64,000 nucleotides of DNA from Deroplatys truncata (Eukaryota > Arthropoda > Insecta > Mantodea > Mantidae): the NCBI GenBank assembly GCA_030765065.1, contig CM060984.1:2118001-2182000 (forward strand). The letters are read 5' to 3'. Shown in pieces: positions 11,243 to 21,930 of this stretch (position 1 is the first letter of the stretch; every line of letters starts with the position of its first letter). Made by a program: the position numbers and the translations under genes. The notes below the pieces were generated by a model, which had not been told where the DNA came from, did not search any database, and saw nothing but the letters and a program-made list of their open reading frames with translations.

Positions 11243-12020
11243 ATGAGGCAGTATTTTAATGCCTAAATGATATTTATTGTATTTTTATTATAATTAAAGT
11301 CAATAACAGCCCACCTTGAAAACAGTATGTATATAATTATTATTTATATTGTATGTAAAGTCATTGTAAATACTTATATTTATTGTAAACGCATTTATTA
11401 GTGATATGTAAATGTTTATATACTCTAATAGTGCAAAAACTGTGAGAATAATGTTTTAGGATGTTAATAATGAGGTAATAATGTAATTTTTGTGACAATA
11501 ATGTGTCTGGAGTTTTAAAAAATACTGGTTATGAAAAGATTAGTAATAAGTAATTTCGTTTACAGTTTGGAATTGGCCAATCAAAAGTAAAGAAAATATT
11601 TTAGTTTGAATACTTAAATTCTATTGGACTACAATTAGCCAATAAGAGACTGGCATTACCGAAGCCATAAGGTTTTTACCGTTGGATTTAGTCAGTTGCG
11701 GGCAAGATGTTATACAGAGCAGACGTAAAAGTCGCGGGCAAGATGTAATAAAGTACGGATGGTAAAATTGTGTTCTCCGCTAGAAAATATAGTGCTCACA
11801 GTTTTTCTTTTATAACGTGTAGTGTTATAAATGTGCAAGTATAAAGAGAAATAAAAAGAAGTGAAATTAAAAAGTAAATTCTGTGACGTATTTTAATTCT
11901 TGTCTTATCACAACCTTAAAAGAACTTGTTTCTATAGTGCAACTCAAAGCAGCCGAGGCAAATAACTTTAATAATATTACGTAAAACAAGAATCATCTTC
12001 ACTATAAAGTTTTGGCGTCC
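11243..12020 (+). repeat. LTR-like dispersed repeat, copy 1 (family undetermined)
   Basis: This segment is homologous, in inverted orientation, to 62501-63357. Shared features are a common start (TGAGGCAGTATTTTAATGCC), a ~40-bp internal repeat containing GCGGGCAAGATGT (two units here), a TATA-like TTTTATAACG and a late TTTGGCGTCC. TGGCGYCC is the kind of primer-binding sequence that follows an LTR in many retroelements, so a retroviral-like LTR plus leader is my best guess. No gag or pol remains beside it. It is treated as a fossil. Confidence 0.55.
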
Positions 12021-12629
12021 CAAGCATTAAACAACATCAAAGTGTATCTTCATTACGTAACCCAAATACATTCTTAAAGTGACGCACATACGTGGGATTC
12101 TCTCATATCCAGCATTCAGCTAAATAACTTTTTCAAAGTTGGCAACAAATACGAGGCTCAATAACATTCTCAAAGTAGCGTTCCTCAACGTGCAGCTTAA
12201 TAATTACATAACATTTTTGCAAATATTACGTAATAATATATTTACGTAAGGTAAAAACCTACCCGCAACAAAACTAAGTGAACCTTAACAGTCACGGTTA
12301 ATATAGATTGTTTGTAGGATAACATTTTGGAAAAGCAAGTGTTCAAAAAGTTTAGGGGAATTCTGCTGCCATTCTGAGTTTGGTGTCTGCCGTAATCTGC
12401 TGAACATTTCAAAGCATTCCTTACAGTTAAACACTGAAAAGCTTAAGGCACAACACGAGAAATCATACCAGAATCACAAGAAAAAGTGACAAGTTTACGT
12501 TTTACCCTTATATATTATAATGTTCAATGAAGACTCCGTTGCATATTAATATTTGTAAATCTATTTCCCTTCAAGGAGTACTTGTGCTTAAAATATAATA
12601 AATCACCTTTAGATCTTCCCATAAAATTC
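12021..12629. other. No recognised gene; possible continuation of the LTR-like leader
   Basis: Motifs such as TTCATTACGTAA and ATTACGTAATAATA recur. Related motifs occur next to the second LTR-like copy at 62290-62500, so similarity probably continues in diverged form. The part next to 12630 should contain the 3' untranslated region of the zinc-finger gene. Confidence 0.4.
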
Positions 12630-14076
12630 TTACTTGCATGGCCTTTTGCCTACATGAATCAAATTATGCGTTTTCAAACTATACAAACGAGTAAACCTTT
12701 GTTCACAAATGTCACACTTGTATGGCTTTTTGCCCTCATGAATCAAATTATGCGTTTTCAAACTTGACAACTGTGTAAAACTCTTCTCACAAATGTTACA
12801 CTTGTATGGAGTTTTCCCCTCATGAATCAAATTATGTGTTTTTAAATATGACGACTTACTAAAGCTCTTTCCACAAGTTTCACATTTGTGTGGTTGTTTG
12901 CCTTCATGAATCAAATGATGTGCTTTTAGATGTGACAACTTAATATAGCTCTTTCCACAAGTTTCACACTTATGTGGCTTCTTGCCCTCGTGAATCAAAT
13001 TGTGCAATTTTAAACTTGACAACTGTGCAAAGGTCTTACCACAAATTTCACACTTGTAAGGCTTTCTGCCCTCATGAACCAAATTGTGCGCTTTTAAATG
13101 TGACACTTTAATAAAGCTCTTCTCACAAATTTCACATTTGTGTGGCTTTTTACCCTCATGAATTAAATTATGCAATTTCAAAGTTGACATCTCAGTAAAG
13201 CTTTTGTCACAAGTTGCACACTTATATGGCTTATCGCCTCCATGAGTAAATCTATGTCTTCTCAGACTTGACCACTGAGTAAAGCTCTTCTCACAAACTT
13301 CACACTTATAATCCTTTTTCCCCTCGTGATACAAATAATGCACTTTCAAATATGCCAAATGGGTAAAGCTCTTCCCACAAATATCACATTTGTGTGGTTT
13401 TTTACCCACATGAATCAAATTATGCAATTTCAAGGATGACAATTGAGTAAATCTCTTCTCACAAATGTCGCACTTGTGTGGCTTTCTGTCCTCATGAATC
13501 ACATTGTGCAATTTCAAAGACGACAACTCAGTAAAGCTCTTATCACAAGTTTTGCAGCTATGTGGCCTTTCACCCCCATGAATAAATTTATGTCTTTTCA
13601 AATGTGACAAGACAGTAAAACGTTTCTCACATATGTCACACTTATGTGGCCTTTTGCCCTCATGAATTAAACTGTGTACTTTCAAATGTGACAACTGAGT
13701 AAAGCTCTTCTCACAAATTTCACATTTGTGTGGCTTTTTGCCCTCATGAATCAAATAATGAGATTTCAAAGATGACACTGCAGTAAAACTCTTGGCACAA
13801 ATCTCACACTTACGTGGTTTTTCACTCCCATGAGTAAGTTCATGTCTTTTCAAATAGGATATATGGGTAAAGCTCCTTTCACAAATGTTACACTTGTGTG
13901 GCTTGACGTCATGAACCAAATTCTTCTGATTCAAGGATGAAGTTCTGCTGTGTATTTTCTCACCACCATCGCATTTATAATATTCTTCATAGAAGCTTGT
14001 GTCTTTTACTGAGTGTTCAGCAGAGGGCAATGGCGATATACCACTGCTATCACCAGAAACTGCTTGTGTGCAAAAT
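12630..14076 (-). CDS. C2H2 zinc-finger protein, 3'-terminal exon with 15 fingers
   Basis: Reading on the minus strand gives fifteen consecutive C2H2 fingers of the CxxC-x12-HxxxH type, each 28 residues from start to start including a linker. The linkers (HEGKKPHKC, HEGKKPYKC) are relatives of the TGEKPY linker, with the first residue usually H or E rather than T. The frame ends at TAA (12630-12632) after GKRPCK. There is no upstream ATG. The frame stays open through the acidic head (FCTQAVSGDSSG...) to a good splice acceptor (ACATTTCAG before 14076) and begins mid-codon, so this is a last exon. Upstream exons, which in related insect genes carry an acidic region, must lie to the right and were not identified. 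The role is presumably sequence-specific DNA binding in the nucleus. All Cys/His ligands I checked are present and no stop interrupts the frame, so it looks functional. Confidence 0.9.
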
Positions 14077-14199
14077 CTGAAATGTTAGAGGATTTAACAC
14101 CATTAATTATAAGAATCAACGACTGTAACCGAAGTGAATCTGAAAAGAGTATCTATGTTTGCTAACAGTAGTATATAGGTGGAAATAACAGAACTGATA

Positions 14200-14243
14200 T
14201 CTCGTCGTAATAATAATAGTAATACTAATACTACTACTACTAC

Positions 14244-14276
<33 letters not shown>
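14200..14276. repeat. TAA/TAC trinucleotide microsatellite
   Basis: A run of TAA with internal TAC units. It lies in the sequence just upstream of the zinc-finger exon, probably in its last intron. Confidence 0.9.
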
Positions 14277-14550
14277 CAAAATACTTCGTGTCAAAGATCT
14301 ATGTTGCTTGTTACAGTTGAAATGGTTTTAACAATCTGTAATGTCACAGCTAACATAACTAGAGAATTAATTTCTAAGTTTAAAATGAAAAGCATATACA
14401 TGGTAAAACTAGTCTGATGTTTCACTTAAACGCACTAAGAATTATAACACATTCCAGGTTTGCGTTAACAACTACTGTTCATAAAGGCTTTGCAAGAAAT
14501 TTCTGTCATCAAATTTGCAAGATACAATTGCATAACAAAGTGGCTGTATC
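14277..14550. other. No feature seen
   Basis: AT-rich sequence, presumably intron of the zinc-finger gene. Nothing is recognised. Confidence 0.4.
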
Positions 14551-14836
14551 GTCGTCATCTATGGTGTAGTGGTTACCACACTAGCCTATAGTTCCCGAAG
14601 TCGCGGGTTCAAACCCGGCGGAGGGCGATGGATTTTTTCGGGCGTAAAATCCTTAGCATGGCTTCCTTCGGAAGGGAAGTAAAGCCGGTGGTCCCGTGTC
14701 GTAGATTTACGGCACGTAACATAACCTGAAGCGTGATAGAGAGATCTCTTTCATGGTCTTTCACGCCCAATATAGAATGGGACGCTAAGGAATACAGCAG
14801 TTAAACAGCGGCCATAAATAAAACTCAATTCAATTT
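14551..14836 (+). repeat. tRNA-derived SINE, family A, full length
   Basis: The head has an RNA polymerase III A box (ATGGTGTAGTGGTTA, 14561-14575) and B box (CGGGTTCAAACCCGG), so it derives from a tRNA. The body runs through GAGGGCGATGGATTTTTTCG, CTTCCTTCGGAAGGGAAGTA and GTCGTAGATTTACGGCACGT. It ends with ATAAATAAAACTCAATTCAA. It is the most complete member of the family here, about 285 bp. Confidence 0.92.
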
Positions 14837-14987
14837 AAGATAGGTAATACATAGGGATAAAGCATTTCTGGCAAGTTTGCGAGTTTAAATGTGTTGCTTT
14901 TACATAAACAGAACTTAGGGTAGATGCATTTCTCTAGCTAAGATCACTCCGTTTATATTAGCATTATCCTTCTTTAAAATTAGTACT

Positions 14988-15200
14988 GTGATTGCGAACG
15001 CGGCGCCGCCTGCGGCCGACTGTCGGAACAATGGAGCGTGGAATAAAAGCCTTTTGTTTGCCGCTTATCTGTTACGGAGTGTTCGTTTCGGTGTGTTCTC
15101 ACGGGTTCCTTTTCGAGAAGTTCCACTCTGTATAAGGGAGGCTGCTGACGCCGAGTTCAATCAGGGAGTGGACAATGTCATTCTACAGACCAAGTGCGTG
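14988..15200. promoter_or_regulatory. CpG-rich patch, possible promoter or 5' exon
   Basis: About 200 bp stand out from the AT-rich surroundings by GC content and many CpG steps (GCGAACGCGGCGCCGCC at the start). It lies upstream of the zinc-finger exon on that gene's strand, so it might be the promoter or first exon of that gene. A 125-codon plus-strand frame crosses it without recognisable motifs. The assignment is inference only. Confidence 0.3.
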
Positions 15201-15542
15201 CAAAAGTGGCTCAAGTGTAACGTTGAGTGCCTTGCTATAAATAGTGTTCTTATTAGTTACATTGTGTACAATTCAACGCACTTTTGTATTATCTTCATTT
15301 GTCTCCATTACTTGTGTTTATTCACCCAGGAACAACATTATAACAAAAGAGATAAGTATATGTAAAATTAAGACACAAATCTTGCAAGGACCAAATTTAG
15401 CTTAAAAGGTTGCTTAATTGCGAATGCTGCAACAATAATGTTTAGACTGCTGTTAATGCGCACTTTTTGTACGAAACGTGTGTCCTCTACATGTTCCAAT
15501 TAGTTTGCGCCAAGTCCAGCAACAATTTTATACTGTTTCGTG

Positions 15543-15730
15543 TTAAAATTGAGTTTCAGTGGCCTCTTTGAAGCTTGAGGTTCTTTTATATGCCGTAAAT
15601 CTACAACACGGGACCACTTTCCTTCCGAAGGGAGTAATTCTAACGATTTTTACGCCTAAAAAGTCCATTGCCCTCCGCAGGATTGAATCTGAGAACTAGA
15701 AGCTAACATGGTGCCCCTAGACCACGACTG
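15543..15730 (-). repeat. tRNA-derived SINE, family A, internally deleted
   Basis: In reverse orientation it has a head with GTGGTCTAGGGG and a B box (AGATTCAATCC), the GAGGGCAATGGACTTTTTAG body start, and GTTGTAGATTTACGGCATAT. After AAGAGGCCAC it jumps directly to the family 3' end (TGAAACTCAATTTTAAC). About 90 bp of body are missing. Confidence 0.8.
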
Positions 15731-16807
15731 TTGCGTGTTCTGAATTAACAAAGTTCCGCAAATTACACCTGCACACTTCATTGCTTACAGCTGTTTCAAG
15801 ACGGCGTGGTCTGCGTCGTTAACGAGAATGTTCATGAGACTTGGGGCAGAAACCACGCTTGTGGGATGCCAGCAGAGTGGAATACAGGGACATCAATACA
15901 AAAACGGGACATGACAGTGATATTTTGGCAGCTTTAGGGACAGATATGCATTAAGTTAAAGAAAAAACCACGTAACTTCAAATCTCACTTCAATTGGGAA
16001 ATGCTTAAGACATGAAACTGTACTGGGGATAGGAACTGGAGCCATATATGTGCCAAAATGACAGTTCTTCGGCAGCCTTAAGTTTTAAGAGGAAGCTGCA
16101 GCTGACAACAGCAAGCAACATTATGTATGCAAGCTGCAATAGAGAGTGGTTTATTTTGAGTGCAGGCAGACTGCTCAATAACTCTGAAAATGTATAGTGA
16201 ATGTAAGACTGTGTATTTGGAAATCCATTTCAGTTTATACATTACCGATACAGTAGGCTCCTGTACCCTTTACAAGACAGTATCATAAGAGTTCCGATTA
16301 ATTGTTCTGGTACAGATATTGGAATTCTAAAGCTGTCCTGTAGCTGTATATGTAACAAAACTGCTTTAAATCACTTAAAGATTACGGTAAAAGCTTCCAC
16401 AGGCAATTTATTAAAAAAGTAACAACCACTGCTTAAAAACTATACTTAGCTTTAGTCAGCTTACAGCAAGCGAATCAAGATTATTTCATTTATTCATCAG
16501 TTATAAAAATTACGGTGTAGTTCATAGCAACATCACCATTAGATATACCAGGTGAGTTAGTTGTCCCTAAGTATCCTATCTATGCAACCCGCAGTTTATA
16601 GTATGTGAAAACATTAACCCTTTTAGCAAACAAACTGTTATTGTAGCTCTGCCGTTCTATTTGCTACTATACGCAACCGCCATTAATGATTAAAGGCCTG
16701 AATGAGAACCAAGGGGCTGCGAAAGGCTTAAAAAAGAAAACTCTTCATTGATATAATGCTTGCAAAGGGATACAGAAATTTTCTCCCGAAGAGGGAACAT
16801 AATACTT
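15731..16807. other. No recognised gene
   Basis: About 1.1 kb of mixed composition. I found no long open frame, no tandem array and no second copy elsewhere in the window. Confidence 0.4.
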
Positions 16808-16885
16808 GGGTTCTGGCCGAGTGGGTTAGATGATGGAATGTGGTGAAGCAAAAGGTTGGCTCCGGAGGTTCCAAACTAATACATC
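16808..16885 (+). repeat. Possible tRNA-related SINE head fragment
   Basis: TTCTGGCCGAGTGGGTTAGA resembles a pol III A box of the Leu/Ser tRNA kind, and GGAGGTTCCAAACTA some 50 bp on is a poor B box. No body sequence matches the other SINEs in the window. This is a weak call. The following ~450 bp to 17339 hold nothing I recognise. Confidence 0.3.
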
Positions 16886-17339
16886 AAATTGTTTTGGTTC
16901 TTTTTCTTTCCTTTCTACTTGTGCTTGTTTTCTGTATTTTAGTATACTAATTTATTTATTCATTTTTGTCATTGCTTCTCCTGGGAGCCAAAGACACAAG
17001 AATTACAATCAGATAATAATTGTGGATCATGTTTACCCTAATAATCGGTATCGTATCTGCTGTTGCAAATCGTGTTACGTAGTTAGCCTTCATTCTTTTG
17101 GGCGCATGTCGGTGCTATTAAATCTAACAGTTTTGTTTCATGTCTAAACCTTATGTTTTACTTCTGCTGACAAATGGGTTGTAAATGTGCTAAGTTCACG
17201 GGTAAACAAAAAATAAATTGTTAAAGAGCGTGGATTTCGCCAACGTAGTAAATGTTCAAAAAGACAACTCCCTTGCACATTTGCGTACGTTGCCGGAGAA
17301 ACCTAGCGCGGTGTAATCGGCCTGTATTCTTCACGTATG

Positions 17340-17800
17340 AGTGCCCGTAGATGATCTGGTCTTTACGGTTTTTGAGCGTAGATCCGTTCCTTTAAATGAC
17401 CCAAAGAAAGAAGGAGCAGGTGATCAGCGGGGCCATGCGACTGGGCCCCCTCGGCCACTTCATTTTTGCGGATATGTTCTACGTAAGTGCTTCCTTAAAA
17501 TCAGTGACCAGTGTGGTGGAGCTCCATCCTGCTAGATCCACATTCCTGTTATTTTCGCTAGTGGCACATCTTCTTGTAGAAATGCAAGGTACCGTGGTCC
17601 TGTGAGGTTGCCTTAAAAAGTGCGGTCCAATATTCCGCACCAGACATTGACGCTCCACTCTGGATTGCCTGTACTCCAGTATGATGGTTAACATTTCCGT
17701 TATTGTGGAATGTGGGTTCGCGTCCGTGGAGAGCCCGGCATATTTATTACGGTTCAATACGCGCATCACTGAGGACCGACCTAGACTTGTGCTATGGCCC
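17340..17800 (-). mobile_element. Decayed Tc1/mariner-type transposase remnant
   Basis: Read on the minus strand in changing frames it gives GPRYLAFLQEDVPLAKITGMW, then an in-frame stop, QDGAPPH (second catalytic Asp region), and WPRGPSRMAPLITCSFFLWV, a corrupted WPPRSPDLTPxDFFLWG. Catalytic spacing and the FFLWG ending fit the IS630-Tc1-mariner superfamily group with WPPRSPDLTP signatures. Stops and at least two frame changes show that it is dead. The 94/102-bp array next to it may be expanded from its 5' part. Confidence 0.6.
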
Positions 17801-17888
17801 TTGAACTGGTCGCTTCTCCATTGCCTGTAGAATCGCGAGCAGGTGCGTCGTTCAAATCTTCGAAAAGTGTCTGCAGTAGGTTCTTCAT

Positions 17889-18572
17889 ACAGGCGCTTTG
17901 TTTCTCCATGTCAACATACTCGTCGTTTCTATCATCAACCGTGTCTGGTAGAAAGGTTTCAAATACTCAGGAGTTTATTCACACAGGCGCTTTGTTTCTC
18001 CATGTCAACATACTCGTCGTTTCTATCATCAACCGTGTCTGGTAGAAAGGTTTCAAATACTCAGGAGTTTATTCACACAGGCGCTTTATTTCTCCATGTC
18101 AACATACTCGTCGTTTCTATCATTATAACAGCAACCGTGTCTGGTAGAAAGGTTTCAAATACTCAGGAGTTTATTCACACAGGCGCTTTGTTTCTCCATG
18201 TCAACATACTCGTCGTTTCTATCATCAACCGTGTCTGGTAGAAAGGTTTCAAATACTCAGGAGTTTATTCACACAGGCGCTTTGTTTCTCCATGTCAACA
18301 TACTCGTCGTTTCTATCATCAACCGTGTCTGGTAGAAAGGTTTCAAATACTCAGGAGTTTATTCACACAGGCGCTTTGTTTCTCCATGTCAACATACTCG
18401 TCGTTTCTATCATTATAACAGCAACCGTGTCTGGTAGAAAGGTTTCAAATACTCAGGAGTTTATTCACACAGGCGCTTTGTTTCTCCATGTCAACATACT
18501 CGTCGTTTCTATCATCAACCGTGTCTGGTAGAAAGGTTTCAAATACTCAGTAGTTTATTCACACAGGCGCAA
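17889..18572. repeat. 94/102-bp minisatellite with a three-unit higher-order pattern
   Basis: TTTCTCCATG marks units at 17901, 17995, 18089, 18191, 18285, 18379 and 18481, so steps are 94, 94, 102, 94, 94 and 102 bp. The 8 extra bases come from ATTATAACAGCAACC replacing ATCAACC. The order 94-94-102 (290 bp) repeats twice with nearly no differences. The array ends at CACACAGGCGC near 18570. Frames of 79-132 residues through it are by-products of the repeat. Confidence 0.95.
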
Positions 18573-18900
18573 ATAGCTAAAGTCACTTTGCATGTGTGAA
18601 GTGTTTTAAACTTGGTTGAATGGGTCAAGCACAATACCGAGTACAATAAAATACCTACTACGAAGTATAAATTATTCACCTGTGATATGATAACCTAATT
18701 CACATTAACTCTGATCAAACACTAATAAATAAAGATATTAATAATTATAGTTGCAATTGTTTTCTGAAATAAATGAAGATTTACAATGAGTGACGAACAC
18801 GTTAGAACACTTATAGCACATTTCTGTAATTAAGAACTTTGCTGCCATTAAAATTCCATATATGTAGTGATACACTATTGAAAAAAGAAAAGTATGCTTT
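18573..18900. other. AT-rich stretch, no feature
   Basis: Nothing recognised between the minisatellite and the next SINE. Confidence 0.4.
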
Positions 18901-19340
18901 GCTGACTGAGCGGATGGCTCAGGCGGTTAAGACTGCGGTCCGCAATCGGGAGGTGTGGGTTCAATTCCTGTGCCCGATCTTCACCCATGGTTCTTTTTCG
19001 GGGTTTCTCCGGTCGCTAGGCGAATGCTGAGAACGATAATTACATCTTCCAAATTTCTGTCCCTCCATTTCATTCCATTCACCCTTCACCCCGTTTGTTT
19101 GTTTGTTTGTTTCAGGGTTGGGAAAAGGATGCTCTCTGTGAACCCTCTCGGTCCCTTGGCCTTCGGCTGGTTGCCGGGGTATAAGGACCGCCCCCGGCGG
19201 ACGCGTTGGACCCATCTGGGACATGGTACCCGGTCTGCTGGGGCGTTTACATCTAGAAACTTTGTTGTGATTCCGGCGGCCCGGTGTTTCCCTTCCTTCC
19301 GAGAGCGCAGGTTCATGCCGAATCCCCTCCGCTGACAATA
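18901..19340 (+). repeat. tRNA-derived SINE or composite, family B
   Basis: The head has an A box (ATGGCTCAGGCGGTTAAG, near 18914) and a B box (TGGGTTCAATTCC, near 18956), set close to tRNA spacing. The body begins GCCCGATCTTCACCCATGG, contains a (GTTT)4-like run near 19098 and a GC-rich tail to CTCCGCTGACAATATG. About 440 bp is long for a SINE, so it may be a composite of two elements. The overlapping frames of 63-140 residues are not genes. Confidence 0.7.
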
Positions 19341-19559
19341 TGAACACTGTCGTTAAGCAAGCGCATACTAAAATTAGTGTCATGTTAAACTGGTAAAAGT
19401 TTGATGAATCACCATAGTTACATTCTTAAGAGTAGACTGAGTTTGTTAATAAGCCACGATTTACCTTCATAAAACGCATTTCTTATATGAATTTAAATCA
19501 TCCGCAAACAAAACAGACCCCTGCCCCTATCATTTCACAAAAATTACCATAAATGTAAA
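19341..19559. other. No feature seen
   Basis: AT-rich spacer before the 75-bp array. Confidence 0.4.
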
Positions 19560-20880
19560 CAGACTCAAAGTGGTCGGATAAATAAATTTTAATCCAATAT
19601 TTCTGCCACGTTCTATAAGTTGCTACGCCATCCTCTAATTCAAAGTGGTCGGATAAATAAATTTTAATCCAATATTTCTGCCACGTTCTATAAGTTGCTA
19701 CGCCATCCTCTAACTCAAAGTGGTCGGATAAATAAATTTTATTCCAATATTTCTGCCACGTTCTATAAGTTGCTACGCCATCCTCTAACTCAAAGTGGTC
19801 GTATAAATAAATATTTCTGTTTATTTTTGTCACGTTCTATAAGTTGCTACGCCATCCTCTAACTCAAAGTGGTCGTATAAATAAATTTTAATCCAATATT
19901 TCTGTCACGTTCTATAAGTTGCTACGCCATCCTCTAACTCAAAGTGGTCGTATAAATAAATTTTAATCCAATATTTCTGTTTATTTTTGCCACGTTCTAT
20001 AAGTTGCTACGCCATCCTCTAACTCAAAGTGGTCGTATAAATAAATATTTATGTTTATTTTTGTCACGTTCTATAAGTTGCTACGCCATCCTCTAACTCA
20101 AAGTGGTCGTATAAATAAATTTTAATCCAATATTTCTGTCACGTTCTATAAGTTGCTACGCCATCCTCTAACTCAAAGTGGTCGTATAAATAAATTTTAA
20201 TCCAATATTTCTGTTTATTTTTGCCACGTTCTATAAGTTGCTACGCCATCCTCTAACTCAAAGTGGTCGTATAAATAAATATTTCTGTTTATTTTTGCCA
20301 CGTTCCATAAGTTGCTACGCCATCCTCTAACTCAAAGTGGTCGTATAAATAAATTTTAATCCAATATTTCTGTCACGTTCTATAATTTGCTACGCCATCC
20401 TCTAACTCAAAGTGGTCGTATAAATAAATTTTAATCCAATATTTCTGTTTATTTTTGCCACGTTCTATAAGTTGCTACGCCATCCTCTAACTCAAAGTGG
20501 TCGTATAAATAAATATTTCTGTTTATTTTTGTCACGTTCTATAAGTTGCTACGCCATCCTCTAACTCAAAGTGGTCGTATAAATAAATATTTCTGTTTAT
20601 TTTTGCCACGTTCTATAAGTTGCTACGCCATCCTCTAACTCAAAGTGGTCGTATAAATAAATATTTCTGTTTATTTTTGCCACGTTCTATAAGTTGCTAC
20701 GCCATCCTCTAACTCAAAGTGGTCGTATAAATAAATATTTCTGTTTATTTTTGTCACGTTCTATAAGTTGCTACGCCATCCTCTAACTCAAAGTGGTCGT
20801 ATAAATAAATTTTAATCCAATATTTCTGTTTATTTCTGTCACGTTGCTACGCCATCCTCTAACTCAAAGTGGTCCTTAGC
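19560..20880. repeat. ~75-bp minisatellite, 18 units, with 74/75/85 higher-order pattern
   Basis: CAAAGTGGTCG marks units at 19566, 19641, 19716, 19791, 19865, 19940, 20025, 20099, 20174, 20259, 20333, 20408, 20493, 20567, 20641, 20715, 20789 and 20865. The first four units carry GGTCGGATAAA, the later ones GGTCGTATAAA. A 234-bp block of 85, 74 and 75-bp steps occurs three times in a row. The insert that makes the 85-bp step is TTTATTTTTGC. The minus-strand frame of 111 residues over the first units is an effect of the 75-bp (25-codon) period. Confidence 0.95.
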
Positions 20881-21310
20881 TCTTCCCATGAAAACAGTTT
20901 TAGCATTTTTACTTTCTCTATATAGCAGCAGCTAGAGCATTCCAACCAAAGATGTAATCGCAAATACGTGTTTTGAGGCCCCTCTGCATCCAAGAAAAGC
21001 ATTTTTAGGAAAAGGTCTGTGGGTGTGCGTGTGTGTTCAAAAAGATAAGTCGGATAAACCCCAAACTTAGTATTTAGGTTCATAACTTCCAAAGATGCGG
21101 TACAAGGATTTTCAAGATATTCCCCACCTCCAACTACCCTTTATATGGAATGTTCGATTTTAGCAAAAATGACTAACGATTTTGATAAAATACTGTATAT
21201 TAAATATATTTAAAGGATAAACAAAATACACATGTTGGATTTTTTGGAAATAGCCTATGAAGTCTTGCTCATTCAGAAGGAATTGTGTAAACACAATTTA
21301 TTTCAAATAA
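20878..21310 (-). repeat. Dispersed noncoding repeat, copy 1
   Basis: On the minus strand this matches 26370-26770 (plus) over about 400 bp. Shared anchors include TTTTATCAAAATCGTTAG, GAACCTAAATACTAAGTTTG with TTTATCCGACT, and AAAAATGCTTTTCTTGGAT followed by CCTCAAAACACGTATTT. No protein is encoded. It is probably a non-autonomous mobile element common in this genome. Its end coincides with the last 75-bp unit. Confidence 0.75.
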
Positions 21311-21606
21311 CCTTCGAAACTTGTTTCCATTTCTGAGACATCCATTGTTAATGTTTCGAATTATTCAATACTTAGCCGTTCTTTTAAGTTCTGTCGATTT
21401 TCAATTGTTCCTTGAAGGCAAGATGGCAACATGAATGGGAAGAAATAGAGGAGTGAAGAAGAGTCTTTCAGATGTTTACGACTAACACGCATACAACCAG
21501 CACTTTGTTATGGGACATTGCCCACCCAAGACATATTGGAAGAAATGATGACATATGAGATGGTTGTGGAATTAGGGGCACACTGGAACATAATACAGCT
21601 TTTTAA
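21311..21606. other. No feature seen
   Basis: No gene or repeat recognised. Confidence 0.35.
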
Positions 21607-21930
21607 TGTAATAGATACAATCAACATGTACTAGAAGAAAGGGAACAATTAGGAGGATATACCCTGTATACAATTTCATCACATCCTGATTTAATTAAAC
21701 ATTTACCACAATTAACAAATTATTTAAGTAAAACAGCATGGGAAAAAGATACATTATCAAAAGAAAGGAGAGAACAATTACCGATAGGGATAGAGGAAAT
21801 TATAATATCTGAGAGGATTAGAATAATAAATCAAATTTTAGATATGGGAGAAGATACAAGTATAAGTGAAGAGATGCTTAACTTACAAATGCTAATGTTG
21901 ACGGAATATGAAGAGGAGGAAATGAAGTAG
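21607..21930 (+). other. Unrecognised 107-codon open frame without an ATG at its start
   Basis: From just after a stop at 21604 to TAG at 21928-21930 the frame is open and strongly purine-rich in the sense strand. It contains LEEREQLGGYTLYTISSHPD, a hydrophilic middle, and an acidic end (MLTEYEEEEMK). Codons are A-ending (TTA, ATA, AGA, GAA) throughout. I recognise no family. It might be an exon, or a piece of a mobile-element gene; chance alone is possible but the coherent composition is against it. Confidence 0.3.

Noticed and set aside
12582-12767. 61-residue plus-strand frame
   Set aside because: It is the antisense shadow of the last zinc fingers.
14988-15365. 125-residue plus-strand protein
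   Set aside because: The first half lies in CpG-rich DNA that lengthens open frames by chance, and the second half is AT-rich with no motif. The composition does not look like one protein.
17794-18531. Frames repeating MSTYSSFLSSTVSGRKVSNT
   Set aside because: These are translations of the 94/102-bp minisatellite. Frame changes with unit length and no start context is visible.
18901-18975. Functional tRNA gene
   Set aside because: A and B boxes are present but the arms do not pair well as a cloverleaf and SINE body sequence follows. The same applies to 14551 and 60780.
18955-19383. Frames of 76-140 residues on both strands
   Set aside because: They overlap each other within the GC-rich tail of a SINE-like element and share no features with known proteins.
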